This document shows positions 9,383-21,127 of a stretch of 64,000 nucleotides of DNA, in pieces. The translations under genes and the position numbers were made by a program. The notes under the pieces are model-generated. The model did not search any database and was not told the origin of the DNA. It was given only the letters and a program-made list of their open reading frames with translations. The first letter of the stretch is position 1. Each line of letters starts with the position of its first letter. Source of the DNA: Tritrichomonas musculus (lineage: Eukaryota; Parabasalia; Tritrichomonadida; Tritrichomonadidae); assembly GCA_039105265.1 (NCBI GenBank), contig JAPFFF010000001.1, positions 8,494,001 through 8,558,000 on the forward strand, written 5' to 3'.

Positions 9383-10513
9383 ATGGAAGTTTTACTCCAA
9401 AAATGCCTCGACGAATTGAAAATGATGCAAGAAAAGATCTTAGCATTTATAAATGAAGAAGCAAATGCTGAAGAGAATTTCCAAAATTTAAATTCATTTA
9501 TTAATGAGCATAAATTCAATGATTGCCGATATAAGCTCAAAATGTCTCTACATCTGATCGTCAAGATTGCAAATAATCATCATAGAAGCTCTGATTTCAT
9601 CAGCAAAATTGAAAAAATTTTATTGATTTTCAAAGATAAAATGAAAGAGTACTATTCAAACAATGACATTTTCAATATTTTCAAAAGCAACAAAAGAATT
9701 CTCCTGTTTCTCATTGAACAAGAAATACTGAAAATTGATGAATATATCGCAAAAATGATGGTATCACCAAAATGCATAAAAGCTAAATATCATCAATATT
9801 TTGCACCAGAAATCAAACCATTTATAAGTGAAAAGCTAAAGCAGCCAAGATACGATGATTACATAGACAAATATGATCGTGATGACGATGAAGAAACAAA
9901 CAATTGGTATGATGAAATATATGAAACACTTCCTGATGATTTCTATGAAAAAAGAAAAAGAGGTGAAAATGATAGTTATGTCTGCGAATTGATTAGAGAA
10001 GATGCTGTTAATGATTTTATTGCTGAAATAAATGAAAACAAATTGTCAGTTCATTCAAAAATTGATATAGTGATTTACGAAACAAATCCATTTTTGATTT
10101 TCAATGAAGACGATGATATAACATTAATTAAATATGCAGCATTTTATGGTTCATTCCAAATTTTCCAGTATTTAAGAAAGAATGGCGCCAACTTAGATCA
10201 TTCTTTGTGGTTATATGCAATCCACGGAAAGAATACTGATATAATTCATCTTCTTAAAGAATGTTATATCGAACCAAAATCATATGAAGATTGCAGAAAT
10301 GAAGCAATTAAGTGTCATCACAATGAAATTGTTAAATTTTTACAAAACACAGATTTCAATTTACTTTTGATCCTGAAAAATTATAACTTTGCTTATATGA
10401 AAACAGATAATTTTGATGAATCGTTGTTTTTTGAATTATGCAAATATGATTATTATCAGTTTATTGATATTCTTTTAAATGAAAAAAAGATAGATATTAA
10501 TGAAATCATTTAA
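9383..10513 (+). CDS. ankyrin-repeat protein, N-terminal part (trichomonad DUF3447 type)
   Basis: A 376-residue open frame. Residues 1-150 are helical and charged, the usual start of the very large trichomonad ankyrin family. Degenerate ankyrin repeats follow from about 240: DDITLIKYAAFYGSFQIFQYL, then LWLYAIHGKNTDIIHLLKE, then CRNEAIKCHHNEIVKFLQ, which is the DUF3447 signature. The frame stops after DILLNEKKIDINEII, at the point where a canonical repeat (KTPLYIAVKKGN...) would begin. That repeat is found 240 bp further on without an open link. Such proteins are thought to be binding scaffolds; no target is known. The frame could make a stand-alone short protein or be the head of a broken gene (see the next entry). 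Confidence 0.75.
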   Translation: MEVLLQKCLDELKMMQEKILAFINEEANAEENFQNLNSFINEHKFNDCRYKLKMSLHLIVKIANNHHRSSDFISKIEKILLIFKDKMKEYYSNNDIFNIFKSNKRILLFLIEQEILKIDEYIAKMMVSPKCIKAKYHQYFAPEIKPFISEKLKQPRYDDYIDKYDRDDDEETNNWYDEIYETLPDDFYEKRKRGENDSYVCELIREDAVNDFIAEINENKLSVHSKIDIVIYETNPFLIFNEDDDITLIKYAAFYGSFQIFQYLRKNGANLDHSLWLYAIHGKNTDIIHLLKECYIEPKSYEDCRNEAIKCHHNEIVKFLQNTDFNLLLILKNYNFAYMKTDNFDESLFFELCKYDYYQFIDILLNEKKIDINEII

Positions 10514-12244
10514 AAAGTTTGAGTTTAATAGGATTATCATAATAATCATTTCAATGAAATTTTGTCTCAGTTTTTTAATTCAATTTTCAATAAAATTTTC
10601 AAATGAAATTTTCAATGAAATTGTCAAATGAAATTTGATCTCATATATTTCAATTACATTTTAAAAACATTTGTTTGATAGAATTTAAAAATAGTTTTTC
10701 AAATGAAATTTAAAATTATATAAATCAATCAAATTATGAAAAATTAATTTTATAAAACACCTCTGTATATTGCAGTTAAAAAAGGAAACATTGATGTTAT
10801 CAAACTATTATTATCAAATGATGAAATTAATTATAATTTTATTAACATTTTTAATTAGTTTTTTTTTAAATCTTATTTCAAAAATAATATTTTTCAATGA
10901 AATTTGAAGATATTATTTAATCACATTCAATAGTAATTATATTAATGTCATTCAAAAACTTTTTTTTTACTAATGTGATTTGAAAATAAAAATTTTCAAT
11001 AAAATTCATTTAATTTTTTCAATAGTATTCAAATGTCATTCTTTGAATGAAATTCTAAAATATATCAATTAATAAAATTAAGTGAAAAGTTGAATAAAAC
11101 TGCATTTTATTTAGCTGTTGAAAAAGAAAATTTAGATATCATAAAGCTTTTATTATCTTATGATAAAATAGATATTAATATTCCACATGTTTTTAATAAA
11201 ACTTCATTTATCATATTACAAATTGAACAAATTTAATTCAATTTAATATCAAAAAATTAAATTCAATTTGCAATTATAGAATTTAATTACATTTACAGGT
11301 GATATTTAATATGATTTACCACAATTTTTATTTTATGACATTTAAAAAAATTGTTTTTTGATTGCGTTTCAATTTTAATAATATTCAATAGAATTTCAAA
11401 AAAAAATATTATATGACATTCAAAGACATAATTTTCTGATAATATTTAAAATCAAATAATTCAAGAGAATTTAAATATATTCTTTTAATTTCGTTTTCTA
11501 TAAAATTTTTGAATTATGTTTAAAATTCTAGTTTTTTATATCATTCTAATTCATCAATTAACAAAATTAAAAGTATTGGTTTATAAAACAGCATTTTATT
11601 TAGCAGTTGAAAAAGAAAATATTGAAATTGTTAAACTTCTTCTTTCAAATGATGCCCTCGATGTAAATACTCGATACATTTTATGTTGTGTTTTTTTATA
11701 TTATTATAAATTTCATTTTTCACAGAATTGATAATCAAATTATTTAAGAAAATTAATGGCATCATTATTAAATGAAATTTATAATTGAATATTTCTATGT
11801 CATTTGAATTTAATTCAAATACTATTCAGAAATAAAAATTTAAATGAAATTTTAATATTCAATATTTCAATTCCATTTAAAATTCAATAATTCAATTTAA
11901 TTTCTAAAAAAAATATATTAATGAAATTCAATTATAGAGATTAAATATAATTTCAAATCAAAGAATTTGATGGTATTCTAAATCAAATGTTTTAATATAA
12001 TTCAAAAAAAATGCAATTTCAATAATATTTCAAATTAATAAATTCAATAAAATTTTATTTTTTTCAATTTATCAAACTGCATTGTATTTAGCAGTTGAAA
12101 AAGAAAATATTGATATTGTTAAACTTTTATTGGCACATGATAAAATAGATATTAATCTTCCATATGTTCAAATCTAAATATATTATGTCATTTAAAAATC
12201 TTCACTTTAATGAAATTTAAACATATATCAATGTAATTTCTAAT

Positions 12245-14000
12245 ATGTGTGTGGAAACTCAAAATTATTCAAAATCAAACAAGTCAAAGCTCATTGTATA
12301 CTTAAAAAAAATGAATAAAATTAAAGTATCTTTATTATTATGACATATTTCATGCAAAAATCATTATAAAATCAAAAAATAAAGAATAAATTTTTTTTAA
12401 TTAATATTGGTCTAATTCCAATCAAATTTAGAAACTTTTAATTTTTCTAGGTTTTTATAAATTTTATATTATTTTTAATAATCAAACTATTGTTTGTATA
12501 TTATAATTATTTTAAAATTACTGCTATATAATTAAATAAATATTTTCATAAAATAAAAATAATAATATCTCGAAGATTTTCTTAAATTGTTTTTTTGATA
12601 TTTATATAAAAATAAAACTTTAACCTAAATTCTTTTAAAAAATACATATTATTTTAAAATTGTTCTTACCAATCTTTAGTTATCTTTATTTTGGTCATTT
12701 TATGGTCAATATTGTTTAGAACAGATTTGAAAACTTTACGATCATGTTTATGACAATTTGGCCTTTATTAGTTAATATGTTTTTGACATTTTTATAACAA
12801 ATTGACCTTAAATGATGAATGATTTTTTGACATTTTTATGACAAATTGGCCTTTAAATTCATCTTATTTGAATAATAAAATATATTTAATTTATCAAAAT
12901 TTGTTCATTTAATGAGCTTTAACTTTTCTTCTTCTGAAATTTCATATTTTAATGGCATTGAAAAAGATTTTATTGGTCCAGATGATCCAAGATTACATAA
13001 TATTCAAAAATTTTTAGCATCAAATATTAATCAATCAGATCGTAATCAAACAAAATTGATGAAAAAAGCTAGACTTATCGAATATCCAAATAATCTACTT
13101 AATTCATCCCAATGCAATAAAAAGGTTGAAACTCCTCCCAGAGTAAATGGAAGATCTTGCAAATTTTCCCTTTCAATTGAAGTTCCAAACAATTTTTCTT
13201 CAATTTCGTCAAATTTCAAAAAACCTCAAGAATTTGATAATTATAATCAAATTCCAACAGCATGTTCACAAAATCAAAATATAAACAATTCATCATTTCC
13301 TGTTCAGTTTCCGTGTGATAATTCTCAAATTCTATCATATTCTGATCGGACTTATTCTGATTTGCTAATTTATATTTATTACTTTTTTTAAATTTTAAAA
13401 TGAATTAAAAATTTTGAAATATCATTTATCTTCAATGGTAAAAATCTGTCAGAAAAATATTATTGTTGATATAAATCAAGCCTTCTTCTATTTGATTTTT
13501 TTTTACAAGCATTGTTAAATATTCTCTTGGCAATTACTAAAAAATATGTTAAATATTCTCTTTACCATGAAATATTGCTTCTTTTGTACTGAGTCTGGAA
13601 ACTTATCTGACACCCTATATAAGGTTTATAGATTTTTAATGAGAAAATATGCATTGCTTTGTTAAGTAATACATTCAATTTAAAATTTAATTTATAATTT
13701 TATTTATAATAAAGAATAATGTATATTATTTTTTAATTAATTTTTTTTTTGCTTTGTTTTGATTTGCAATATCACAAAAATGGAGATATTTTAAAAATAA
13801 TATTTAATTTAAATATTATTTCAATTTTTTCTATAGTTAAATTTCTCATACTTTTAAACCATTTTTTGATTTTGATTTTTCTTCATATCTACAAGACAGA
13901 ATAAAATTTTATTTTATAGAACTATTTTACAATATCTGTTAAGTATTATATTAGAATATCATTCAAATTATTCAAGACAATCTTGAGTTTCCACACACAT
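12245..14000. mobile_element. 1.76-kb TIR transposon with 8-bp target duplication
   Basis: Both ends carry the 18-bp inverted repeat ATGTGTGTGGAAACTCAA (12245-12262; inverse at 13983-14000). The 8 bases TTTCTAAT flank it directly at 12237-12244 and 14001-14008, a perfect target duplication. The 8-bp size fits hAT or P superfamilies. Inside is one open frame of 159 codons (12912-13391) and no recognisable transposase, so it is probably non-autonomous. Short repeats like TTTTTATGACAAATTGGCC lie upstream of the frame. It sits in the spacer between the fourth and fifth ankyrin islands. Confidence 0.85.
12912..13391 (+). CDS. hypothetical protein carried by the 1.76-kb transposon
   Basis: A 159-residue frame wholly inside the element at 12245-14000. 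It is rich in Asn and Ser, with a region such as DFIGPDDPRLHNIQKFLAS near residues 19-37 that has normal protein composition, and a tail (LIYIYYFF) that looks like read-through into AT-rich DNA. A TCATT initiator-like motif lies 3-7 bases before the ATG. I recognise no domain. It could be an accessory or decayed transposase exon, or a host fragment picked up by the element. Confidence 0.4.
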   Translation: MSFNFSSSEISYFNGIEKDFIGPDDPRLHNIQKFLASNINQSDRNQTKLMKKARLIEYPNNLLNSSQCNKKVETPPRVNGRSCKFSLSIEVPNNFSSISSNFKKPQEFDNYNQIPTACSQNQNINNSSFPVQFPCDNSQILSYSDRTYSDLLIYIYYFF

Positions 14001-14633
14001 TTTCTAATCAAATACTTTAGTTTTATTTGACATTTAAATATTTCAAATGACATTCTAATAATTTGTATTTTAATTCAATTCAAAGATATTTGATTTAATG
14101 TCATTCAAATATCTATTATTTGAATATCATTCAAGTTTACATCATTTCAATAGAATTTTAAAAACAAATAATTGAATGTAATTTGTAAGTGAATGTTTGA
14201 ATTACATTAAAACCAAATTATTTAAATGAAGCCATTCAAACAATTATGTTTTAATGAAGCCGTACTTCATATACTTTTAATATAATTCCAATATTCAACA
14301 TTTAAATGAAATTACAAAATAATTATTGTATACTATTCAATTCTGGATATTTCAATAAAATTTGGTTTGAAATTTCAAATAGAGTTTTTATTATCTACTT
14401 TAAAAGAACCCCATTGTGTACTGCTGTCAAAAAAGGAAACTTAGAAATAATTCAACTTTTGTTACAAAACAAAAGAATTGATATAAATTCAACAAATGAA
14501 ATTCACATAAATATCATTTGATAGAATTAAAATAAATTTTCTGATGATTTTTTTTAAATTCTTTTGCAAAAAACCTATTGATTATGCTAAAGATCAGGAA
14601 ATAAGAAAATTATTCAATCATCGATTTCAGTAA

Positions 14634-16019
14634 TTTTTAAATAAAAAGCTTTTTTTTCATCCTTAAATGTAAATTATTTTTTTTTTAGAAATTAATCAAT
14701 CTTTATTTATGAGATGCAATAAAAACATATAATTATCAGGAGATTTATCATTTATGATTCTAATGAATTGTTTGAATTTGACAGAGAAGCATTGAAAAAG
14801 TTTTTAGGAGATTGGCATGGTTGCAAAAAGTATGTATTTTGAAAAAGCCAATCAAAGATGTTTTTTGGGTGGAAATTATGTCCTATTGAAATAAAATAAT
14901 TCATGCAAAAGTGCAAAAAAGTTCCAACCTTTTCTTTTCTGAAGTACGATAAAGGTCAATTTTGACCTTAACTGTTGAGTGAAAACCCGATTTCCTATAA
15001 AATTTTATTTCTGGAAAAACCGTTTTCATGGAGTCTTTTCATGAAAACAAATAATTCTGATATTTTAAATTATTTCTTTTTGTTTCAGATTAATTTTAAT
15101 TCAATTGGAATTGAATTGGTTTGTTTGTCAATATCATATTCAAATTAATTGAAAAGAATATTCATGATTCATAGACCTTTTGGTTATGAAGGGTGGACAT
15201 TAATTAATTTGTTTCAAAGTTTGTTATAATTCTATTCAATTTTGTTCTCTCCTCTCAAACTTTGTTAGGATTTTGAGAAAAAAAAAAATTTGTCATTTGT
15301 AAAAAGCATTCAAAACATAAGGAAATTTGAAATAAAAAAAAGAGCTTTGAGACAAATAAATTAATCGCCACCTTTCGTAAACTAAGAGGTCTAATATACA
15401 AAAATATTCTGACTTTCACTTTTTGAAAGTTCTTATAAAAAATGGATGAGACAAATTTAATTCCTTTCAAAAAGATTTTTAACATAATTTATTTTTATCA
15501 AAAAGTTTCTAATTGAAATTTTGAATTATACATATTTATACATGAGCAGGCAATATCTTTTAATAGTATTATGTTTATTAAAAATTATATAAGAGAATCA
15601 TCATTCATATTTGTTTGCATTTTGATTGATTTAATCAAATCTGCAAAAAAGAAAAAATTATCTGGACATGGATTCGGCCCTTGATTAGGTTTATTTTTTG
15701 AACATTAAGGAGGTTCAATAAAGATACCTGTCTTTCCATTAGGCGATCCCGACTTCATTAATACTTTTGGTTTTCTTCAAATAATCAAACAATTTTTTTA
15801 AATATTCATTTGAAAATAAGCACAAATCAACAAATACAAAATAAATACTGAATGTTTTCATCGTAGTATAGATACAATTTTGTTTTTAGTAATAGCTATT
15901 TAATAATTCATTAAAAAATAGAGATTTGAAAAGTAATCGTAATACTGAAAATATATATGAATAAATATTGTATATGTAATTATTTCATTAAATAATTGAC
16001 TTTTCTTTAAAATTATCTA
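14634..16019. other. intergenic, no gene seen
   Basis: AT-rich sequence from the end of the ankyrin remains to the foldback element. Open frames here are short and have the low-complexity composition of AT-rich filler. Confidence 0.5.
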
Positions 16020-16256
16020 ACGTATTTCCAGAAATGCGCAAGAAATATACGTTTTTCAAGAAATGTGTGAAAAATAAACGTTCGTTTTTTATAAATGTTT
16101 TATTGTTTTTTAATTTTTCAAAATGCCTATTTATTTTCAATTGTTTTAATTATGATACTTAATAAATACATGCTCATGTGAAATGCATTAACCATTTATT
16201 TCAATGATTGATGTTCTTTATACGGAAAAACAAGAAAAATAAAATTTTTATTTTTA

Positions 16257-16287
<31 letters not shown>

Positions 16288-17274
16288 ACAAAATTTATTA
16301 TCGCTCTGACTGATAAGCTTTAAAGTTTTATAATATGATTTTATGAGGTTTAACTATTATTTATTAAAGAGTTGAGTTAGCGTCTTAAATGGCGCATTGA
16401 AAAAAAAAAGAAAAATAATTATTACTGTTCGTTCATGAAGGATTATTTAATTAAATCGTTTTTAAATCATTCCAACTTTTTAAACAATGTGTAAACAATT
16501 GTTTGCTAATTAACTAGATTAAATTCTTAGAGTGTCAAGAAAAATGATGATCATTTATCGGAATGATCATTTTTTCTCTATGCATTTATTAAATGAAAGC
16601 ATGATAATTTAAATCTGCAACGAGTATTAAATATAAATTTATGAGTTATTTTTAATTGGAATTTCAAGAAAAGCATAAATTCCAAAAAAATGACTAAAAA
16701 TTCTTTAAAATTAAAAAAAATATAATTATATTTGTTTATTAGGACTTTTATTGGCAATAAATGTATAACACTCAATGTAATTAAAATATTAATTATGGAG
16801 TTTTGTTTAAGTAATGGTTCAATAATGATTTTTACAGATTTTAAGAGTTGACTTTTTGAATACTATTGAATTTTTAATTATTTAGAAAAAACTTCATTTA
16901 TGATGCATTACAATGTTTTTACCTTTCTCAAATTTATTTTTTCGTGATATATTTTGGATCGTAAAACTTTAAAGCTTATCTGTCAGAGCGATAATAAATT
17001 TTGTCAAAATTATATATAAAAAAAAAAAAAAAAATAAAAAAATAAAAATTTTATTTTTCTTGTTTTTCCGTATAAAGAACATCAATCATTGAAATAAATG
17101 GTTAATGCATTTCATATGAGCATGTATTTATTAAGTATCATAATTAAAACAATTGATAATAAATAGGCATTTTGAAAAATTAAAAAACAATAAAACATTT
17201 ATAAAAAACGAACGTTTATTTTTTACACATTTCTGGAAAAAACGTATATTTTTTTCGCATTTCTGGAAATACGA
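16020..17274. mobile_element. long-TIR foldback element, family A copy 1
   Basis: A 1.26-kb copy of the family seen whole at 21793-23421. It starts ACGTATTTCCAGAAATGCGC and ends with the inverse (one mismatch in the last base), with TA at 16018-16019 and 17275-17276. The left arm is about 550 bp. The right arm lacks its inner part, so the arms are unequal. The middle segment (about 16600-16970) matches the centre of the other copy but in opposite orientation, which points to arm-to-arm inversion. Probably a Tc1/mariner-type non-autonomous element. Confidence 0.8.
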
Positions 17275-17521
17275 TAAGTCAGAATTTTTTGATATTTTTT
17301 TGAATGCTTTATAATTAAACTTTTTAAAAAGATAGTTACTGAATTTCTTTTTAAAAAAGAAATTGAAATTTATGAATTAAAATGAAATTTATCCTTAATG
17401 AAACCTAATTTCTCAGATATGCATGTGTATATAAAACGTTCCGAATCATTATTTTCATTCGATTTTTATTATGAACAACAAGATAGAAATATCTATAAAA
17501 AAAATAAAAACAAAACATAAT

Positions 17522-18151
17522 CTAAATTAATAAACAGCAAGTGGAAGTATGTTCAGCATACTGAGTAATTTTAAAAGGTTCTTTTGAAGAATTAGATTGT
17601 AATGATCTTCTGGTAGGAACTTCTGGAATTCCATCTGTAGTTTTAATCATATCCCAAGAATCATAATCTAATGAATTTGACTTGTATGAATTATCATCAT
17701 AGCAAAAGATAGATTCTGTTGTAAGTTCATTAATGTGAAATAAATTTATATTTCTTTTTTCCACTTTAGCTTTTTCTTTCTTCTCTCCTGATTTGCATGA
17801 GTCAATGTTTGAGTAAAATTCATTATTTTCATTTGAAAATGTATTTTCAGAATATTCGTAAGCACGAGATGAAGGATCCATCATAAGTGGAAAACAATTT
17901 GTACGATCTACATTAATTGAAGATTTTTCAATTTTGGTTTTCGATGAAGAAATAATTGTTTTGCTTGAAGTGTAATATATTTTTCTATTATTAGTTTGAG
18001 TATTATTATTATTATTATAATTATCCTGTGACATATAATCATACGCAAAAGGAAGACTGGAGCTAACACCTGATTCGCTAAATATAATTGGTGAAACTGA
18101 ATTTTGATGAAGTTTTCGCAAGTTATCATCCATTTTGGATTTGATTTTCAC
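17522..18151 (-). CDS. low-complexity protein with C-terminal CaaX box
   Basis: A 209-residue Ser/Asn-rich protein with no recognised domain. It contains a short Asn run near residues 44-50 and a basic patch (GEKKEKAKVEKR near 122-133). The last residues are STCCLLI: CLLI is a CaaX box, with Ile last favouring geranylgeranylation, and the extra Cys before it could be palmitoylated. That suggests a peripheral membrane protein. The first ATG is used here; a second Met at residue 7 (MDDNLRKL) is an equally good start. It lies alone between two transposons. A small disordered adaptor is plausible but unproven. Confidence 0.55.
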   Translation of the reverse strand: MKIKSKMDDNLRKLHQNSVSPIIFSESGVSSSLPFAYDYMSQDNYNNNNNTQTNNRKIYYTSSKTIISSSKTKIEKSSINVDRTNCFPLMMDPSSRAYEYSENTFSNENNEFYSNIDSCKSGEKKEKAKVEKRNINLFHINELTTESIFCYDDNSYKSNSLDYDSWDMIKTTDGIPEVPTRRSLQSNSSKEPFKITQYAEHTSTCCLLI

Positions 18152-19014
18152 ATTCTATTTGAATTCAATTTTTTGAGATGAGTGAATAAAATTTGAGATA
18201 AATAAAAACTCTGAATATAAATATTTGAGAACATTAAATTCTAATTTTTTGAATACTATTTTTGAAATCAATAACGTAGTTTATTTAAAAAGGCAAACCG
18301 TTTGATTTTTGACAAATAATAATCTAAAGTATTTATCAAAGTTCAAATATAATACTAATCATTATTCAAAATTTGAATTAGTTACTATAACATTTCATTT
18401 AATATTTATTATGTCATATTTATTATATGTATAAGCAGCCTAATAATTCTTTCTTATTATATTTAAATATGCAAACCTTAAAAAATGTCATTATTCAGTC
18501 ATCAAAATTTACAGTTTTGATCAATTTGTAAGCAAGAAATCCTTATTTTTTGACTTTTTCTTTTTTGCCTTTTTTTTATTAGAGTTTTTAGGGATTTTTT
18601 CCATTTTTAATGATAAAATTGCTTTATTTTGCCATTTATAAACAAAAAATATTGGATATTTTCACAATTTAACATTAGTAATCGTTTAACTGACATCAAA
18701 TTATGGGAAAAATAATAGTTTTAATATTTTTAAATTGAAACAACTTTTTCAATTTTTATATTGAAAAATGAATTGTTTCAAATTGAAACTTTCAATGAAA
18801 TATTTTTAAATAAATTTATTTTCTAAATTTTCTCATGAAATATTTAACAATTTAAATAATATTTAATAAATTTAATAAATATCTCATTATTTTAAATATT
18901 ATTTTCTTGCAAACATATCTGTATCGATTTTTCTAATCATCAAACTAATATTTAAATTGAAACTTTGAAAGAATTCTTAAATAATATTAATTTAGAGTTA
19001 TCTTCATTTATTTA
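18152..19014. other. intergenic, no gene seen
   Basis: AT-rich DNA with short inverted A/T tracts. The last eight bases (TTTATTTA, 19007-19014) are the left target duplication of the next element. Confidence 0.5.
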
Positions 19015-19134
19015 TAGGGTGGCACTGGGTGGGCCAAAATTAAGAAAATGGGTCAAAAAAAAGTAAACATTTGGGTCACCATTTATCCTCTCAATTATTT
19101 GAATTGAATACGATTAAATAAGGTCAAATAATTG

Positions 19135-19169
<35 letters not shown>

Positions 19170-20205
19170 TTTGCGAAAATCCTTACGTGCGAGCGTGCGA
19201 AGAAAAAAATTTAAAATATTGATCGGCATGGTTAATTATTCTACCATAAAAAAAAGTTATTTGTTGAATATAAAAAAAACTGAAAATTTTGAAATAATTT
19301 TTTATCTGCTCTCTTTCAATAAAATCTGAATTTCAAAAGCATAAAAATTTAGTTTTTTTTCAATTTTTAATAAAATTATTCATAAAAAGTTTATTATTCT
19401 TTTTAAAAAAAATTAATTCAAAAAGATTAATATCATATATTTTTAATAGTCGAAATGCTATACTCAAAAAGTTGCAAAAGAGAATCAAAAATAAATTATT
19501 AAGTAGCTTTTTGAGGCTTCGCCTCAAAAAGCTACTTAATCATTTATTAAATAAAATTTAATTTTATCTTGTATAAAAAAGCATGAATTCATAATATTCA
19601 ACAAGGAAATGATGTTTATCATAATTATATATATCAGTTATTATTATATACTATGTAAACAAATAAATAAAATTTGGCCCATTTTGGCCCAATTATAAAT
19701 GGATGGGTCAACCAAATATCGTCTGAAATCTTCAGAAAATTATCCCAAAAATTTTGGGCTAAAATGGGCCAAGTTGGGCCAAAATGGGCCAAATTTTTTT
19801 TTTTAAGCATATATATAAATTATTAATAATGAATACCTATATTTATAATATACATTACTATATTGTTTAATATCATAACTATAATGCTTTTTATATAAGA
19901 TATATTTATTTTTTTAATTATTAATTTTTGTGAAAATAAAAATTATTCTCTATGAAAAGTAAAAGACAATTTGAATGAAAATTTTTATTTTAAAAGATAA
20001 ATTTATCTCTTCCATTCTATGTAAATCATTAATTTTTTCATATATATTTAAATAAATAATCTAATAGCGATTTGTAAATTGATAATTTATAACTTTATAT
20101 ATAGAATCAAAACAATTTGAATTGGCCCACGTTGTGACACATTAAACCCACATTTTGGCCCACATTTTTTAAAAAATGCACATTTGGGCAAATTTGACCA
20201 CCCTA
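19015..20205. mobile_element. hAT-like non-autonomous element with perfect 8-bp target duplication
   Basis: A 1,191-bp element starting TAGGGTGG and ending CCACCCTA. TTTATTTA flanks it directly at 19007-19014 and 20206-20213. The terminal sequence and 8-bp duplication fit hAT. Both ends are rich in GGGCCA/TGGCCC motifs (19044-19080, 19676-19800, 20124-20165), a common subterminal layout for transposase binding. It contains a 32-bp T run (19136-19167) and a near-perfect 41-nt hairpin at 19499-19539. No transposase frame is present. Confidence 0.85.
19499..19539. repeat. perfect 19-bp-stem hairpin with GCGAAGC apex
   Basis: Stem TTAAGTAGCTTTTTGAGGC pairs perfectly with its inverse across a 3-base TTC loop. 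On the other strand the apex is GCGAAGC, the sequence known from DNA biophysics as an unusually stable mini-hairpin. It lies inside the hAT-like element. Related hairpins are at 20685-20742, 35162-35188 and 35987-36013. Confidence 0.9.
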
Positions 20206-20434
20206 TTTATTTATAATTTATTCGTATATTTATTTTATGTTTATGTTTAATATTTATACTTATTATCATTACTGATGAAATATACAATTTTATTGAAAAT
20301 TAGATAACGAGATTATTAATATCAGATCTCATCACCTTACCAATTAATTAAAATTGATTTTTTCATATTGACTAATGCATGTTAATTATAAAGTTACTGA
20401 ATCAATAAAAACTTACTTTGAGGCTTCGAGAACA

Positions 20435-20620
20435 TCAATTGATTACAATTGAATTTTGAGAGAGCATTCAATTTTTTTTTTTTTTTCAGAGTAGCGAACG
20501 CCTCAAAGAAAGTTGTAATTCCTATTTATGGGCGTGGCTATCTCTTTCTATAACCAAGGTTGTTTATATAAAAATAAATTTCTTTCAATGAAACCACTTT
20601 TTGAATAAAAATGACCAGCA
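20435..20620. mobile_element. family B MITE, degenerate fragment
   Basis: This stretch repeats the left half of the family B element at 20761: the AATTGAATTTTGAGAGAG stretch, a T run, then a GTAATTCCT...GGGCGTGGCTATCTCTTTC core. It lacks both termini. It sits just left of a complete copy, in the same orientation. Confidence 0.65.
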
Positions 20621-20684
20621 AAAAAAATGTCAATAACTTTTTATGAGAAAAAAGTTATTCAAAAAGTGTTAATTGAAAGGAATT

Positions 20685-20742
20685 CGAGTTTATTCGGACC
20701 TACTTTTTGAGCTTCGCTCAAAAAGTAGGTCGTATAAACTCG
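20685..20742. repeat. 58-nt hairpin with GCGAAGC apex
   Basis: The outer stem CGAGTTTAT/ATAAACTCG is separated by a small internal loop from a perfect 16-bp inner stem, GACCTACTTTTTGAGC and its inverse, with a 3-base TTC loop. The CTTTTTGAGC...GCTCAAAAAG core is shared with the hairpins at 19499 and 35162. It lies between two family B copies. Confidence 0.9.
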
Positions 20743-20760
20743 TAATTTCGGAAAAAAATA

Positions 20761-21125
20761 AACTCTGTCCAAAAATATTCGACAATTGAATTTTGAGAGA
20801 GTATTCAAATTTTCATTTTTTTTCTCATGCACCTTTAAGGTGATTTGAAGGTTTTTTCCAAAGCTCTTTTTTCTGAGAGTAGCCCATGTCCCAAAAAAAG
20901 TTGTAATTCCTCTTAAGGGCGTGGCTATTTCTTTCAAAAACCAGGGCTCCTTGTATAAAAATTGCTTGCTGAAAGGATAATTATAAAAATAAACTTCTGA
21001 AAAATTGAATACATTACTTTGAGAGAAAAAAGAAACTTTCGACACTTTATCGTTTTTTTTTAGTCAATTTTCAGTGGAAAATGCGGTTTATGTGTACGTT
21101 AAGTCGAACATTTTTGGACAGAGCT
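20761..21125. mobile_element. mariner-like MITE, family B copy 2
   Basis: A 365-bp copy in inverse orientation to 6556-6918. TIRs are AACTCTGTCCAAAAATATTC and, inverted, AGCTCTGTCCAAAAATGTTC, with TA at 20759-20760 and 21126-21127. Its termini are better preserved than those of copy 1. A roughly 128-codon minus-strand frame across it is part of the repeat and not a host gene. Confidence 0.85.
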
Positions 21126-21127
21126 TA

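Larger units (their letters stand above)
10514..14633 (+). pseudogene. scattered ankyrin-repeat islands and C-terminus of the same gene
   Basis: Five coding islands of about 85-100 bp, each one ankyrin repeat, lie on the plus strand at about 10754-10840, 11096-11185, 11585-11685, 12073-12174 and 14401-14500. Each reads like K-T-A-L-Y-L-A-V-E-K-E-N-I-D-I-V-K-L-L-L. At 14568-14633 a frame reads KKPIDYAKDQEIRKLFNHRFQ then TAA, the usual C-terminus of this family. The spacers are 240-400 bp of AT-rich DNA full of variants of TCAATGAAATTT. Island edges lack consistent GT...AG or the trichomonad ACTAAC...CACAG signal, so I do not call introns. The repeats are well kept although the frame between them is not. 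The third gap holds a 1.76-kb transposon. Most likely a decayed or linker-expanded gene. Confidence 0.65.

Noticed and set aside
10514-14400. Ankyrin islands as exons of a spliced gene
   Set aside because: No consistent 5' or 3' splice signals at island edges, and trichomonad introns carry a strict branch/3' motif that I do not see. Left as a question for RNA data.
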